DNA from: Flagellimonas yonaguniensis
GTDB lineage: Bacteria; Bacteroidota; Bacteroidia; Flavobacteriales; Flavobacteriaceae
NCBI RefSeq assembly: GCF_029193885.1
Contig: NZ_JARFVB010000006.1
Span: 62,001-126,000, forward strand
Direction: 5' to 3'
DNA length: 64,000 bases
Every line of letters starts with the position of its first letter. Position 1 is the first letter of the stretch. A program made the position numbers and the translations under genes. Shown here piece after piece: positions 34,048 through 42,191 of the stretch. The notes beneath the pieces were generated by a model. The model saw only the letters and a list, made by a program, of their open reading frames with translations. It was not told where the DNA came from and searched no databases.

Positions 34048-35181
34048 TTAATGCAATGTACCACGAAGCTCTTGCTCACGCTCTATGGCTTCGAACAATG
34101 CTTTAAAGTTACCTTTTCCAAACGACTGAGCACCTTTTCTTTGGATGATTTCAAAGAACATCGTTGGTCTTGGTTCCACGGGCTTGGTAAAGATTTGCAA
34201 CAAATACCCTTCATCGTCACGGTCCACCAAGATGCCCAATTCCTTCAATGGAGCAATGTCCTCGTCAATTTTCCCTACGCGGTCGGTAACTGCATCGTAG
34301 TAGGTTGCTGGAACACGTAGGAACTCCACACCACGACTTCTAAGGTCGCGGACGGTTTGGATGATATTGTCCGTGGCCACGGCAATGTGCTGTACCCCTT
34401 CATCTTCATAAAAATCCAAGTATTCCTCTACTTGTGATTTTTTCTGGCCTTCAGCTGGCTCGTTTATCGGAAATTTGATTCTTCCATTTCCATTGCTCAT
34501 TACCTTGCTCATCAAAGCAGTGTATTCGGTGGAAATATCCTTGTCGTCAAAAGAAAGTATGTTTTTAAAGCCTAATACATCTTCGTAAAATTTAACCCAA
34601 TGGTTCATTTTGTTCCAACCAACATTGCCGACCATATGGTCCACAAACTTTAGGCCTGTGGGCTCTGGATTGTAGTCGGGAGTTTCCCATTTTTTGAAGC
34701 CAGGAAGGAATGTTCCGTTATAGTCCTTGCGCTCCACGAAAATATGAACTGTTTCCCCATAGGTGTAAATTCCGGCACGGACCACTTGGCCATCTTTGTC
34801 TTCTTCAACTTGTGGTTCCATATAGGATTTGGCACCACGTTCCATGGCATTGTTGTAAGCTATTGTAGCGTCATCCACCCATAGGGCGACAACTTTGACA
34901 CCATCACCATGCTTATCGATGTGTTTGCCGATTTCAGTTCCACTTTTAAGGGGTGAAGTAAGTACCAATCGGATTTTGTCCTGAACCACTACGTAGCTTT
35001 CACGGTCCTTAAGTCCGGTTTCAAGACCTGCTTGGGCATAGGATTGGAATCCAAAGGCGGATTTGTAGTAATGTGCTGCCTGTTTGGAATTGCCCACGTA
35101 TAATTCCACGTAGTCGGTCCCGTTGATGGGCATGAAATCTTCGGAAGTATTTGTGTTTTTTGGAAGTGTTGATGTCTCCAT
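34048..35181 (-). CDS. hppD: 4-hydroxyphenylpyruvate dioxygenase
   Basis: Converts 4-hydroxyphenylpyruvate to homogentisate with loss of CO2; an Fe(II) enzyme built from two vicinal-oxygen-chelate domains. 377 residues. The iron triad is visible: H182 in LKFVDHMVGNVG, H265 in VQHIAVAT and E344 in FFEIIQRKG. The C-terminal gating segment (GAQSFGKGNFKALFEAIE) is present. First gene of the tyrosine cluster, divergent from the MarR gene. It has a -7 element and a palindrome at its expected transcription start. Confidence 0.97.
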   Translation of the reverse strand: METSTLPKNTNTSEDFMPINGTDYVELYVGNSKQAAHYYKSAFGFQSYAQAGLETGLKDRESYVVVQDKIRLVLTSPLKSGTEIGKHIDKHGDGVKVVALWVDDATIAYNNAMERGAKSYMEPQVEEDKDGQVVRAGIYTYGETVHIFVERKDYNGTFLPGFKKWETPDYNPEPTGLKFVDHMVGNVGWNKMNHWVKFYEDVLGFKNILSFDDKDISTEYTALMSKVMSNGNGRIKFPINEPAEGQKKSQVEEYLDFYEDEGVQHIAVATDNIIQTVRDLRSRGVEFLRVPATYYDAVTDRVGKIDEDIAPLKELGILVDRDDEGYLLQIFTKPVEPRPTMFFEIIQRKGAQSFGKGNFKALFEAIEREQELRGTLH

Positions 35182-35215
35182 GATTTATGCTGTTTTTTTA
35201 TTGTTCAGTTCTATT

Positions 35216-35238
35216 TTGTTGCATCAACAACAAAAATA
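35216..35238 (-). promoter_or_regulatory. hppD promoter -7 box with overlapping palindromic operator candidate
   Basis: On the minus strand TATTTTTG (35238-35231) matches the -7 consensus. Directly downstream, where transcription should begin, lies the palindrome TTGTTG-CAT-CAACAA (35216-35230). A repressor bound there would block the tyrosine operon. Confidence 0.55.
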
Positions 35239-35268
35239 ATAAATTTGAGATACGAAAGCGATTTTGTC

Positions 35269-35308
35269 AACTGAAATTTGAGTTAAAATCGACACTGTGA
35301 TAGACAGT
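35269..35308. promoter_or_regulatory. two further palindromes in the hppD-marR gap
   Basis: AACT-G-AAATTT-G-AGTT (35269-35284, 14 of 16 positions symmetric) and ACTGT-GATAG-ACAGT (35294-35308). Both lie upstream of the marR -7 box (35334-35341) and could be MarR binding sites. AAATTTGAG also occurs as a direct repeat at 35241 and 35274. Confidence 0.45.
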
Positions 35309-35333
35309 TTACAATGAACAAAATCGGAATCCC

Positions 35334-35341
35334 TATTTTTG
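35334..35341 (+). promoter_or_regulatory. -7 element of the marR promoter
   Basis: TATTTTTG, a full match, 18 bp before the ATG at 35360; leader of about a dozen bases. Confidence 0.5.
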
Positions 35342-35359
35342 TGGCTATTCTTAAAGCAA

Positions 35360-35806
35360 ATGCTCAACCGTCTCGATGAAATACAGGGGATGGGGTTCCA
35401 TTTGGATTTGGTGCTCCGTAAGATTCAAAAGGCTTATTTACGTAAGTTTGATGAACTTGGAGTGGAAACGACCATTGAGCAATGGGTGATTCTCTATCAA
35501 ATCCATCAATTGGGAGATGATGCAAGTCAACGGGACATTGTAAATGAAAACTTTCGAAACCGAGCCACCACCTCTCGCGTAATAGGTGGATTGGAACGCA
35601 AAGGTTGGATTTCCAAGACCCGATTTGAAGGGGATCAAAAGCGTTTTAAATTGGAACTCACTCCAAAAGGACAGAAAATCCTCGATATTACCCTGCCCAG
35701 TGCCCTGGCTTTGCGGAAACTTGCCGTTAAAGATGTGGGTGCATCGGAATTTGAAACCTTTTTAAAGGTCTTGGACAAAATCGGGGAGAACTATGAGGAT
35801 GACTAG
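35360..35806 (+). CDS. MarR-family transcriptional regulator, probable regulator of tyrosine catabolism
   Basis: 148 residues from the ATG at 35360; a TTG at 35339 overlaps the -7 element and is unlikely. Winged helix-turn-helix: ASQRDIVNENFRNRATTSRVIGGLERKGWI is the recognition region and TRFEGDQKRFKLELTPKGQKI the wing. The first 30 residues and the last 30 form the dimerisation helices. MarR proteins usually repress a divergent catabolic operon and release DNA on binding an aromatic ligand, which fits this position opposite hppD. The ligand is not known. Confidence 0.9.
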   Translation: MLNRLDEIQGMGFHLDLVLRKIQKAYLRKFDELGVETTIEQWVILYQIHQLGDDASQRDIVNENFRNRATTSRVIGGLERKGWISKTRFEGDQKRFKLELTPKGQKILDITLPSALALRKLAVKDVGASEFETFLKVLDKIGENYEDD

Positions 35807-36540
35807 CCCCAATGGTCAAAAGTCAACTTGGCTATGGTTACCAACCCAATCAAGAGAATCAAAATCAAGCTGATTTTTCTAAATTTTTCCTGTGGGATGT
35901 AATGCAGTATTCTTTTGCCCAAATAGGTGCCGACCAATCCAATCGCAAACAAAAAGGGCAGATAGGTCAGTTCTTGTTTGCCAATATATCCATTGCCATA
36001 GTATACGAAGGTTCTGGAAAAATCAATCATAAAATCAATAAAGGCCGAGGTGGCGATAAAGGCACTTTTCTCCAAGTTGAAGGCAGCCATGGTAAGTCCA
36101 CGAATGGCACCGCCCGTACCCAAAAGCCCTGCGGAGAAACCCGATAAGGCACCTCCGATAACGGAATTCTTTTTATTGGGAAGCACTATGATTTCACTTT
36201 TGATGAGAAACAACAGGCTAAAGACCACAAGAAAAATACCCAACACAATTTCGAGCGCACTACTGTTGACCACTTTGGACAAAAAACCACCGACGATCAC
36301 GAATAGTACAGATGGAACTCCGATGTAGAGCAGTAGTTTTTTATCCAACCCTTTTTTGAACAGAAATATTTTACTCAAGTTACTGGACAAGTGAAAAATG
36401 GCCGTCATACCGAGGACGGAGTAGAAATCAAAATAAAAGTTGCCCAAGGGCACAAAAAATACTGAAGAGCCAAACCCACCAATGGTCCCGATGATTTCCG
36501 CGACCAATGCCAATAGGAGAAAGATGTAATTCACTTTCAT
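35803..36540 (-). CDS. TSUP (TauE/SafE) family membrane permease
   Basis: 245 residues with about eight hydrophobic helices. The family repeat GGFGSSVFFVPLG (about 22-34) and GGALSGFSAGLLGTGGAIRG (about 130-149) marks a TauE/SafE-type transporter for sulfite, sulfonate or small organic acids. The substrate is unknown. Its stop codon overlaps that of marR on the opposite strand within one palindromic CTAG (35803-35806). Confidence 0.85.
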   Translation of the reverse strand: MKVNYIFLLLALVAEIIGTIGGFGSSVFFVPLGNFYFDFYSVLGMTAIFHLSSNLSKIFLFKKGLDKKLLLYIGVPSVLFVIVGGFLSKVVNSSALEIVLGIFLVVFSLLFLIKSEIIVLPNKKNSVIGGALSGFSAGLLGTGGAIRGLTMAAFNLEKSAFIATSAFIDFMIDFSRTFVYYGNGYIGKQELTYLPFLFAIGLVGTYLGKRILHYIPQEKFRKISLILILLIGLVTIAKLTFDHWG

Positions 36541-36719
36541 GCAATGGAAAGATACTGCTGTATATTATATTAAAGTTGATTTTGTGTCATTTTAACCTAA
36601 AAAATCTTAAATAAGTCTTTTTGTGTTAATAGAGCATATAAAGTGGATAATACAATAGACGTCAGGGTAAGAAAACTACCGCAACTTTGTACCCGTATAA
36701 CTTTAGATGTACAATTGCT

Positions 36720-37283
36720 ATGAAGAAGATGAATTTTTATCCAACGATATGGTCAACAGCTCCTTACACCCCAGGTGTAATGGCAGATTGGTATGACACA
36801 CCGAACAAAGGGGCCGAACTTATTTTGAAAAATGAAGCTGCCACAACACTCCATGTTTCCGAAATGTCCCTGAACATTACCAAGTTCTCCGCATTGGACG
36901 AGAAGGGTAATGAACACTTTATAATAGATTTTCCTGGTCAGAACCCGGTTACCCTAAAGGGTATTGCTTCTGGTAACTTCATACGTTCCAAGAGCGTACT
37001 CACATTGCCTGATGGTAGATACACAGCATTACGCTTTTATATGGCAGGATGGGGCAACCAGTTTGTCTACCAAGATGGGGTGGCCGAATCTGCCAACTCG
37101 TTCAACCGCTTGGATTTTCAAATCGAGGATGGTTTTACGGTGGAAGAAGGCAACGCCCCCGAAGTTAAATTGTGGTTTGACTTTGCTCCCTACCAGTGGA
37201 AGCGACACTTTAAACCGCTTACGGATTTGTTTATGGGGAGCAAAAGTCAAAAACCACGATTGGCCAATAGTTTTGGCAATTGA
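36720..37283 (+). CDS. hypothetical protein, 187 residues
   Basis: Not recognised. The ATG at 36720 is chosen; a TTG 33 bp upstream falls in a probable -7 element (CAACTTTG, 36682-36689). No signal peptide or membrane helix. Many short beta-like stretches (LTLPDGRYTALRFYMAGWG, EVKLWFDFAPYQWKRHF) suggest a beta-sandwich, somewhat reminiscent of DUF4382-type domains, but I cannot assign it. It is a single-gene unit between the TSUP gene and a strong terminator. Confidence 0.75.
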   Translation: MKKMNFYPTIWSTAPYTPGVMADWYDTPNKGAELILKNEAATTLHVSEMSLNITKFSALDEKGNEHFIIDFPGQNPVTLKGIASGNFIRSKSVLTLPDGRYTALRFYMAGWGNQFVYQDGVAESANSFNRLDFQIEDGFTVEEGNAPEVKLWFDFAPYQWKRHFKPLTDLFMGSKSQKPRLANSFGN

Positions 37284-37306
37284 ATATGATGCTATGAAAA
37301 GGAATG

Positions 37307-37332
37307 AAAAAGGCACCGATCGGTGCCTTTTT
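37307..37332. terminator. bidirectional terminator (perfect palindrome)
   Basis: GGCACCGATCGGTGCC (37312-37327) flanked by A5 and T6, so it ends transcription of both the 187-residue gene and the converging thioredoxin gene (stop at 37339). Confidence 0.9.
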
Positions 37333-37338
37333 TAATTT

Positions 37339-37620
37339 TTAGGAATTAGCTTGTTCTCCACTCAATCGCTTCAATTTATCCAGTACCTCATATACTGAAA
37401 AGCTTCGGGCAAAGCGGTACATTTCCTTGTTATCCATTTTGATGATGACCACAGGTAAGGTGAACACCATGGACTGCCCGGTAAATTCCACTTCCTCCTC
37501 CACATCCACCACCCGGATGCTCACGTTCGGAAAGTTTTCCTGCACTGCCTCGAGCAGTTTTGGCTTTAAAACTTTGCAGACACCACAGGTCTTTCCCGTA
37601 AAATAAATCAGTTCTATCAT
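37339..37620 (-). CDS. small thioredoxin-family protein
   Basis: 93 residues, cytoplasmic. Redox motif CGVC at C12/C15 just after the first strand (LIYFTGKTCGVCKVLKP) and the cis-proline in FTLPVVIIKM. It is short, lacking the first beta strand of classical thioredoxin. It lies 19 bp after the NIPSNAP lipoprotein gene, so it is probably co-transcribed. Confidence 0.88.
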   Translation of the reverse strand: MIELIYFTGKTCGVCKVLKPKLLEAVQENFPNVSIRVVDVEEEVEFTGQSMVFTLPVVIIKMDNKEMYRFARSFSVYEVLDKLKRLSGEQANS

Positions 37621-37639
37621 TTATGTTTTTATTGCGTGT

Positions 37640-38458
37640 TCAATAATCCGAATATTCGGTAGGGTAGAGGAACCACATATCTATATGTGACATATTGTTC
37701 TTGTACTTGGGCATGGCGATGAGTTCTTTCCACTCGGGAGCATTCACGAAGGCATCCCAATGCTCGTTTCTGGTGTCCATATCAGCATGGGTGGTCATGT
37801 ACATTAGGTTGGGCATGTTAGCGCCTGAAAGTACCTCGCCATAAAAGACGGCCTGAAAGTCCAAACGGTCAAAAAGTGGGATTTCGCCACCGGCATTGAA
37901 CATATCCACTTTATTGCGATAATGCTTTTCCGTGGAAGACTCGTAGCTACGCAGTTCGTACACCCGTTCCGACCTTGGACTGTTCAAATCAGGGGTTTCC
38001 ATTTGTGGCATATCTGGGAAGGCCTGCAATAAAATGGATTGGATGCGATCATAAGGGGGATTGTCATAATTCGCATCGATATAAGCGGTGCCTGCCGCAG
38101 TATATGTTGAATCTTTTAAAACCTTGGTGTCCAGTTCTTGGAATTGCTCTAAACTCTCAAAGGGTAGCAGAACAAAGGTTTTTTGGACCGTATCGGTTTC
38201 GGAAGAACGTGATTTGAACACCCCGACTTTGTCGATACCCTGTTTTTTTACGGCGGGCATAAATGCATTTTTGAGATATGCATCCACCGTGGCCACTTGC
38301 TCTTCGGAGCTCATGGAGTAGATTTTGAGTTGATAAAATTCCCGCTGATCTTTTGTGGTTTCAGGTGTTTCGGTGCTTTCCTTTGTTTCGGGGGTTGGAT
38401 TGCCGCAGCTTGCTATGGCCAATGCGACCAAAAGCAAGAGGAGTTTGATGGTTTTCAT
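37640..38458 (-). CDS. NIPSNAP-family lipoprotein
   Basis: 272 residues with a lipoprotein signal (LLLLLVALAIASCG, Cys at about 19) and a Glu/Thr-rich spacer. Two NIPSNAP-type dimeric ferredoxin-like domains follow: about 40-150 (EFYQLKIYSMSSEEQ) and about 165-270 (RVYELRSYESSTEKHYRNKV, ending YKNNMSHIDMWFLYPTEYSDY). NIPSNAP proteins bind or process small ligands, function generally unknown. Export as a lipoprotein is a Bacteroidota-type variation. Preceded by the 223-residue secreted protein gene. Confidence 0.88.
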   Translation of the reverse strand: MKTIKLLLLLVALAIASCGNPTPETKESTETPETTKDQREFYQLKIYSMSSEEQVATVDAYLKNAFMPAVKKQGIDKVGVFKSRSSETDTVQKTFVLLPFESLEQFQELDTKVLKDSTYTAAGTAYIDANYDNPPYDRIQSILLQAFPDMPQMETPDLNSPRSERVYELRSYESSTEKHYRNKVDMFNAGGEIPLFDRLDFQAVFYGEVLSGANMPNLMYMTTHADMDTRNEHWDAFVNAPEWKELIAMPKYKNNMSHIDMWFLYPTEYSDY

Positions 38459-38476
38459 TTAATAACTGCTTGTTTT

Positions 38477-39148
38477 TTATTTGACCAATGAAATTGCTCT
38501 TCTAACTTCAAGCATATCTGGTTGGTGCTCATTACAATTTTGTACTGCCGAATCTAATTTATCCTTAATGAAATCATTGAAGTCTTTACAGGATTTGAAA
38601 ATATTGAATTCACTGTTTTTAAAATCCCAAACAATGCCTTTTCCATTAATGAGGTCTTGAGAGGCCATTGCTCCAGCAGCACCAAAATTAGCAGCGGCTC
38701 CAGCAGCCCATTTATTTACTAATTCAGCCTCTGTGTATAGATAATTTCCACCACCGATAATTATTCTCACAAATGAATTGGCATGATTTGAATTTTGAGC
38801 CCTATCTTCTTTGTTTCGATTCTTTAAAATTGCTTTGATTTGAAAATATAATCCACCCTCATATGAAACTGCAAATGCATTTTTAACTTTTTTAGAATTG
38901 CTCCTGTCAAAAAAATAACAGTTGTGTGCTTTCATTATTTTGGGAAGTTCTTCTCTGCCATATAAACTAACAGGATAAACTTCTATAGTTGGGCTTGGTG
39001 TTTTTTTAATGAAGTCTTCTTTAGTTAAATAGATTCCTTCGGGATAATTTGAAACAAAAAGAGTGTCCTCTTGAGATTCAATTTTATCGGAACTTTGTCC
39101 AAATGCATTTGCATTCAGAAATAAAATGCATAAAAGGATTTTTTTCAT
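38477..39148 (-). CDS. secreted hypothetical protein, 223 residues
   Basis: Not recognised. Signal peptide MKKILLCILFLNANAFGQ (cleaved near 18). The mature part has a hydrophobic glycine/alanine stretch (AAGAAANFGAAGAMASQ, about 150-166) and several cysteines near the end. AT-rich compared with polA and the NIPSNAP gene on either side, as with the DUF6624 gene. It may be a late-acquired exported protein. Confidence 0.72.
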   Translation of the reverse strand: MKKILLCILFLNANAFGQSSDKIESQEDTLFVSNYPEGIYLTKEDFIKKTPSPTIEVYPVSLYGREELPKIMKAHNCYFFDRSNSKKVKNAFAVSYEGGLYFQIKAILKNRNKEDRAQNSNHANSFVRIIIGGGNYLYTEAELVNKWAAGAAANFGAAGAMASQDLINGKGIVWDFKNSEFNIFKSCKDFNDFIKDKLDSAVQNCNEHQPDMLEVRRAISLVK

Positions 39149-39195
39149 AAATCGAAGAACTTCATGTTATAGTAATAATTCTTGTTGTCCAAAAC

Positions 39196-42030
39196 TTAAT
39201 GCGCCTCCAACCAATTCTCGCCAATACCCACTTCCACATCCAAGGGTACGGATAACTCGTAAGCGTGCTCCATTTCGGATTTAATGAGTTCTTTCATCTC
39301 ATCCAGTTCGGGCTTGTAGCAATCGAACACCAGTTCATCGTGCACCTGCAATAACATCTTGGTCTTGTATTTTCCTTCAGAAAGCTTTTTATGGATGTTG
39401 ATCATCGCAATTTTAATGATATCCGCAGCACTTCCTTGAATGGGGGCGTTCACGGCGTTGCGTTCCGCAGCACCGCGTACCACTTGGTTGCCCGCATTGA
39501 TATCTTTGAGATATCGGCGACGGCCCAATACCGTTTGCACATACCCATGCTCACGGGCAAAATCCACTTGCTCGCTCATATAATTGCGCAGTTTGGGATA
39601 AGTTTTGTAATAGGTATCAATCAATTCCTTGGCCTCGGAGCGGCTTAAATCCGTTTGGTTGCTCAACCCAAAAGCCGACACCCCGTAAATAATCCCAAAG
39701 TTGACCGTTTTGGCATTGCTACGTTGCTCGCGGGTCACTTCATCAATCGGCACATTAAATACTTTTGATGCCGTGGAAGCGTGAATGTCCTCGCCATTTT
39801 TAAAGGCGGAGATCATGGTGTCCTCCTCGCTCAAGGCGGCAATAATGCGCAACTCTATCTGCGAGTAATCCGCAGCCAATAGCACATAGTTTTCATCTCG
39901 TGGGATAAACGCCTTTCGCACCTGTCTTCCTCGCTCGGTACGGATAGGGATGTTCTGCAAGTTCGGGTTATTGCTGCTCAACCGGCCCGTAGCGGCTACG
40001 GTCTGCATATAATCGGTGTGTACCCGACCTGTTTTTTCCTGAACCTCGTTGGGCAGGGCATCCACATAGGTGCTTTTTAGTTTGGCCAATCCACGGTAGT
40101 CCAATACGTTTTGAATGATCTTGTGATCCTTTGCCAAATAGGAGAGTACATCTTCCGAAGTGGAGAATTGACCCGTTTTGGTCTTTTTCGGTTTGTCCAC
40201 CAATTTCAGTTTGCCAAAAAGAATCTCCCCCAACTGTTTGGGAGAAGCAATGTTGAATTCCTCGCCTGCATCTTCATAGATTTTCTTTTCCAATTCCGCA
40301 ATGTCTGTCTCGAGTGCAGTCGAGAGGGTATTTAAATACTCTTTATCCAAATTAATGCCTTCCAACTCCATATCTGCCAATACACGAACAAGAGGAATCT
40401 CAATATCATCGAATAACTTATCGGTATGCGCCTCTTTGAGTTCGGGTGTGAATTTCAGTCCCAACTGAAAAGTAACATCGGCATCCTCCACCGCGTATTC
40501 CGTTTGTTTTTCCAAAGGAACCTCTCGCATACTGAGCTGGTTTTTGCCTTTTTTGCCGATAAGTTCGGTAATGGAAATGGGCGTGTAGTTGAGGTACGTT
40601 TCTGCAAGTACGTCCATATTGTGGCGCATATCGGGGTTGATGAGGTAGTGGGCCAACATGGTATCGAACAACTTGCCCTTGACCTCCACGCCGTAGTTTT
40701 GCATTACCTTGATGTCGTACTTGAGATTTTGTCCCACCTTTTCAATGGCCTCGGATTCAAAAAACGGCCGGAGTTTTTCAATCAAAGGCGCAGCATCGTT
40801 CTCATTATCGGGGAAGGGCACATAGAATCCTTTGCCAGGAGACCAACTAAATGCAATCCCGACCAGTTCCGCTTCCAACGGATTAAGGGAAGTGGTCTCG
40901 GTATCAAAACAGGCCGAAGGTTGCTTCATCAGCATCTCCAAAAAGAGTTCCATGCCCATACCATCTTGCACATTCTGATAAAAATGGGGCACATCGTCAA
41001 TGGTCATACGGCTGTTCACATCCTTGATCGTGGCTGCCGCTTCTGATGGATCTCCACCAAATAGGGTAAATTGACCACTGCCAGCCACTTTGGCCTCTTC
41101 CTTGGCTGTTTTGGTATTTGTCACTTGGGTGCTGGCTTCTGCCTCGCCCGTAAATATTTTGATGAATTGGTCCTTTAGCCTGCGGAATTCGAGTTCCTCA
41201 AAAATTTCTTGGACCTTTTCCGCATCCGGCGGACACATTTCATAATCCTCTGCGTGGAACTGTACATCGCAATCGATTTTGATCTCCGCCAGTTTTCGGG
41301 ATAGACGTCCCAGTTCGGCATTCTCCTCCACTTTCTCCTTCATTTTGCCCTTCAATTGATCGGTGTTGGCCAAAAGACCCTCCATGGAGTCGAACTGATC
41401 AATGAATTTTTTGGCTGTTTTGTCGCCTACACCCGGAAGTCCAGGAATGTTGTCGCTGGCGTCGCCCATCATTCCCAAATAGTCGATTACCTGTTCTGGA
41501 CGTTTTACGCCAAAACGTTTCTGCACTTCAGGGATGCCCCAAATTTCAATGCCATTGCCCATTCGAGCAGGACGGTACATAAAAATATTTTCGCTTACCA
41601 ACTGACCAAAATCTTTGTCGGGCGTTACCATAAAAACCTTGTAGTTCTCCTTTTCGGCCTGTTTGGCCACAGTACCGATAAGGTCATCGGCTTCGTAGCC
41701 CTCCAATTCCACGATCGGAATCTTCATGGCTTCCAAAATTTGTTGGATATAGGGAACGGCGATTCGGATGGCATCCGGCGTTTCGTCCCGGTTCGCTTTA
41801 TAGTCCTCGAACATTTCGGTTCGCTCCACGCTGCCTCCTTTATCAAAAGCAACGGCCAAATGGTCGGGCTGCTCCCGTTTGATCACATCAAAAAGGGAAT
41901 TCACAAAACCCATGATTGCGGAAGTGTCCATTCCCTTGGAGTTGATTCTCGGATTTTTGATGAGGGCGTAGTAGCCACGAAAAATAAGCGCGTAGGCGTC
42001 TAAAAGAAAGAGTCTTTTTTGTTCGGACAT
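39196..42030 (-). CDS. polA: DNA polymerase I
   Basis: 944 residues. 5'-3' exonuclease domain (1 to about 290) with AVAFDKGG and DYLGMMGDASDNIPGLPGVG; 3'-5' proofreading domain (about 350-550) in which the metal residues are intact (D376 and E378 of DTET); polymerase domain with motif A AADYSQIELRIIAALS, motif B RSNAKTVNFGIIYGVSAFG and motif C LLQVHDELVFDC. Repairs DNA and removes RNA primers. A segment near 40309-40325 (residues about 569-575) is almost identical to the local REP-like repeat but does not change the length of the protein. Confidence 0.98.
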   Translation of the reverse strand: MSEQKRLFLLDAYALIFRGYYALIKNPRINSKGMDTSAIMGFVNSLFDVIKREQPDHLAVAFDKGGSVERTEMFEDYKANRDETPDAIRIAVPYIQQILEAMKIPIVELEGYEADDLIGTVAKQAEKENYKVFMVTPDKDFGQLVSENIFMYRPARMGNGIEIWGIPEVQKRFGVKRPEQVIDYLGMMGDASDNIPGLPGVGDKTAKKFIDQFDSMEGLLANTDQLKGKMKEKVEENAELGRLSRKLAEIKIDCDVQFHAEDYEMCPPDAEKVQEIFEELEFRRLKDQFIKIFTGEAEASTQVTNTKTAKEEAKVAGSGQFTLFGGDPSEAAATIKDVNSRMTIDDVPHFYQNVQDGMGMELFLEMLMKQPSACFDTETTSLNPLEAELVGIAFSWSPGKGFYVPFPDNENDAAPLIEKLRPFFESEAIEKVGQNLKYDIKVMQNYGVEVKGKLFDTMLAHYLINPDMRHNMDVLAETYLNYTPISITELIGKKGKNQLSMREVPLEKQTEYAVEDADVTFQLGLKFTPELKEAHTDKLFDDIEIPLVRVLADMELEGINLDKEYLNTLSTALETDIAELEKKIYEDAGEEFNIASPKQLGEILFGKLKLVDKPKKTKTGQFSTSEDVLSYLAKDHKIIQNVLDYRGLAKLKSTYVDALPNEVQEKTGRVHTDYMQTVAATGRLSSNNPNLQNIPIRTERGRQVRKAFIPRDENYVLLAADYSQIELRIIAALSEEDTMISAFKNGEDIHASTASKVFNVPIDEVTREQRSNAKTVNFGIIYGVSAFGLSNQTDLSRSEAKELIDTYYKTYPKLRNYMSEQVDFAREHGYVQTVLGRRRYLKDINAGNQVVRGAAERNAVNAPIQGSAADIIKIAMINIHKKLSEGKYKTKMLLQVHDELVFDCYKPELDEMKELIKSEMEHAYELSVPLDVEVGIGENWLEAH

Positions 42031-42191
42031 TTTATTCGGTTGTCAATTATCAATGTTCAATAAACAATATGAGGTACCCCAAATAGGGTAGGGGATTAAA
42101 AGTACGAATTGCGAATTAAAAGGTGTCAGATATCAGATATAAGATTTCAGCAGTCTTTATTCTTTCCTCTAACTGCGAAGCGGTCCAACGT

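Noticed and set aside
40309..40325. Repeat insertion inside polA
   Set aside because: The local protein length and helix pattern look normal, so no insertion is supported; only the sequence similarity is reported.
41356..42003. A 215-codon plus-strand frame opposite polA
   Set aside because: Antisense to the conserved 5'-3' exonuclease domain; not credible.
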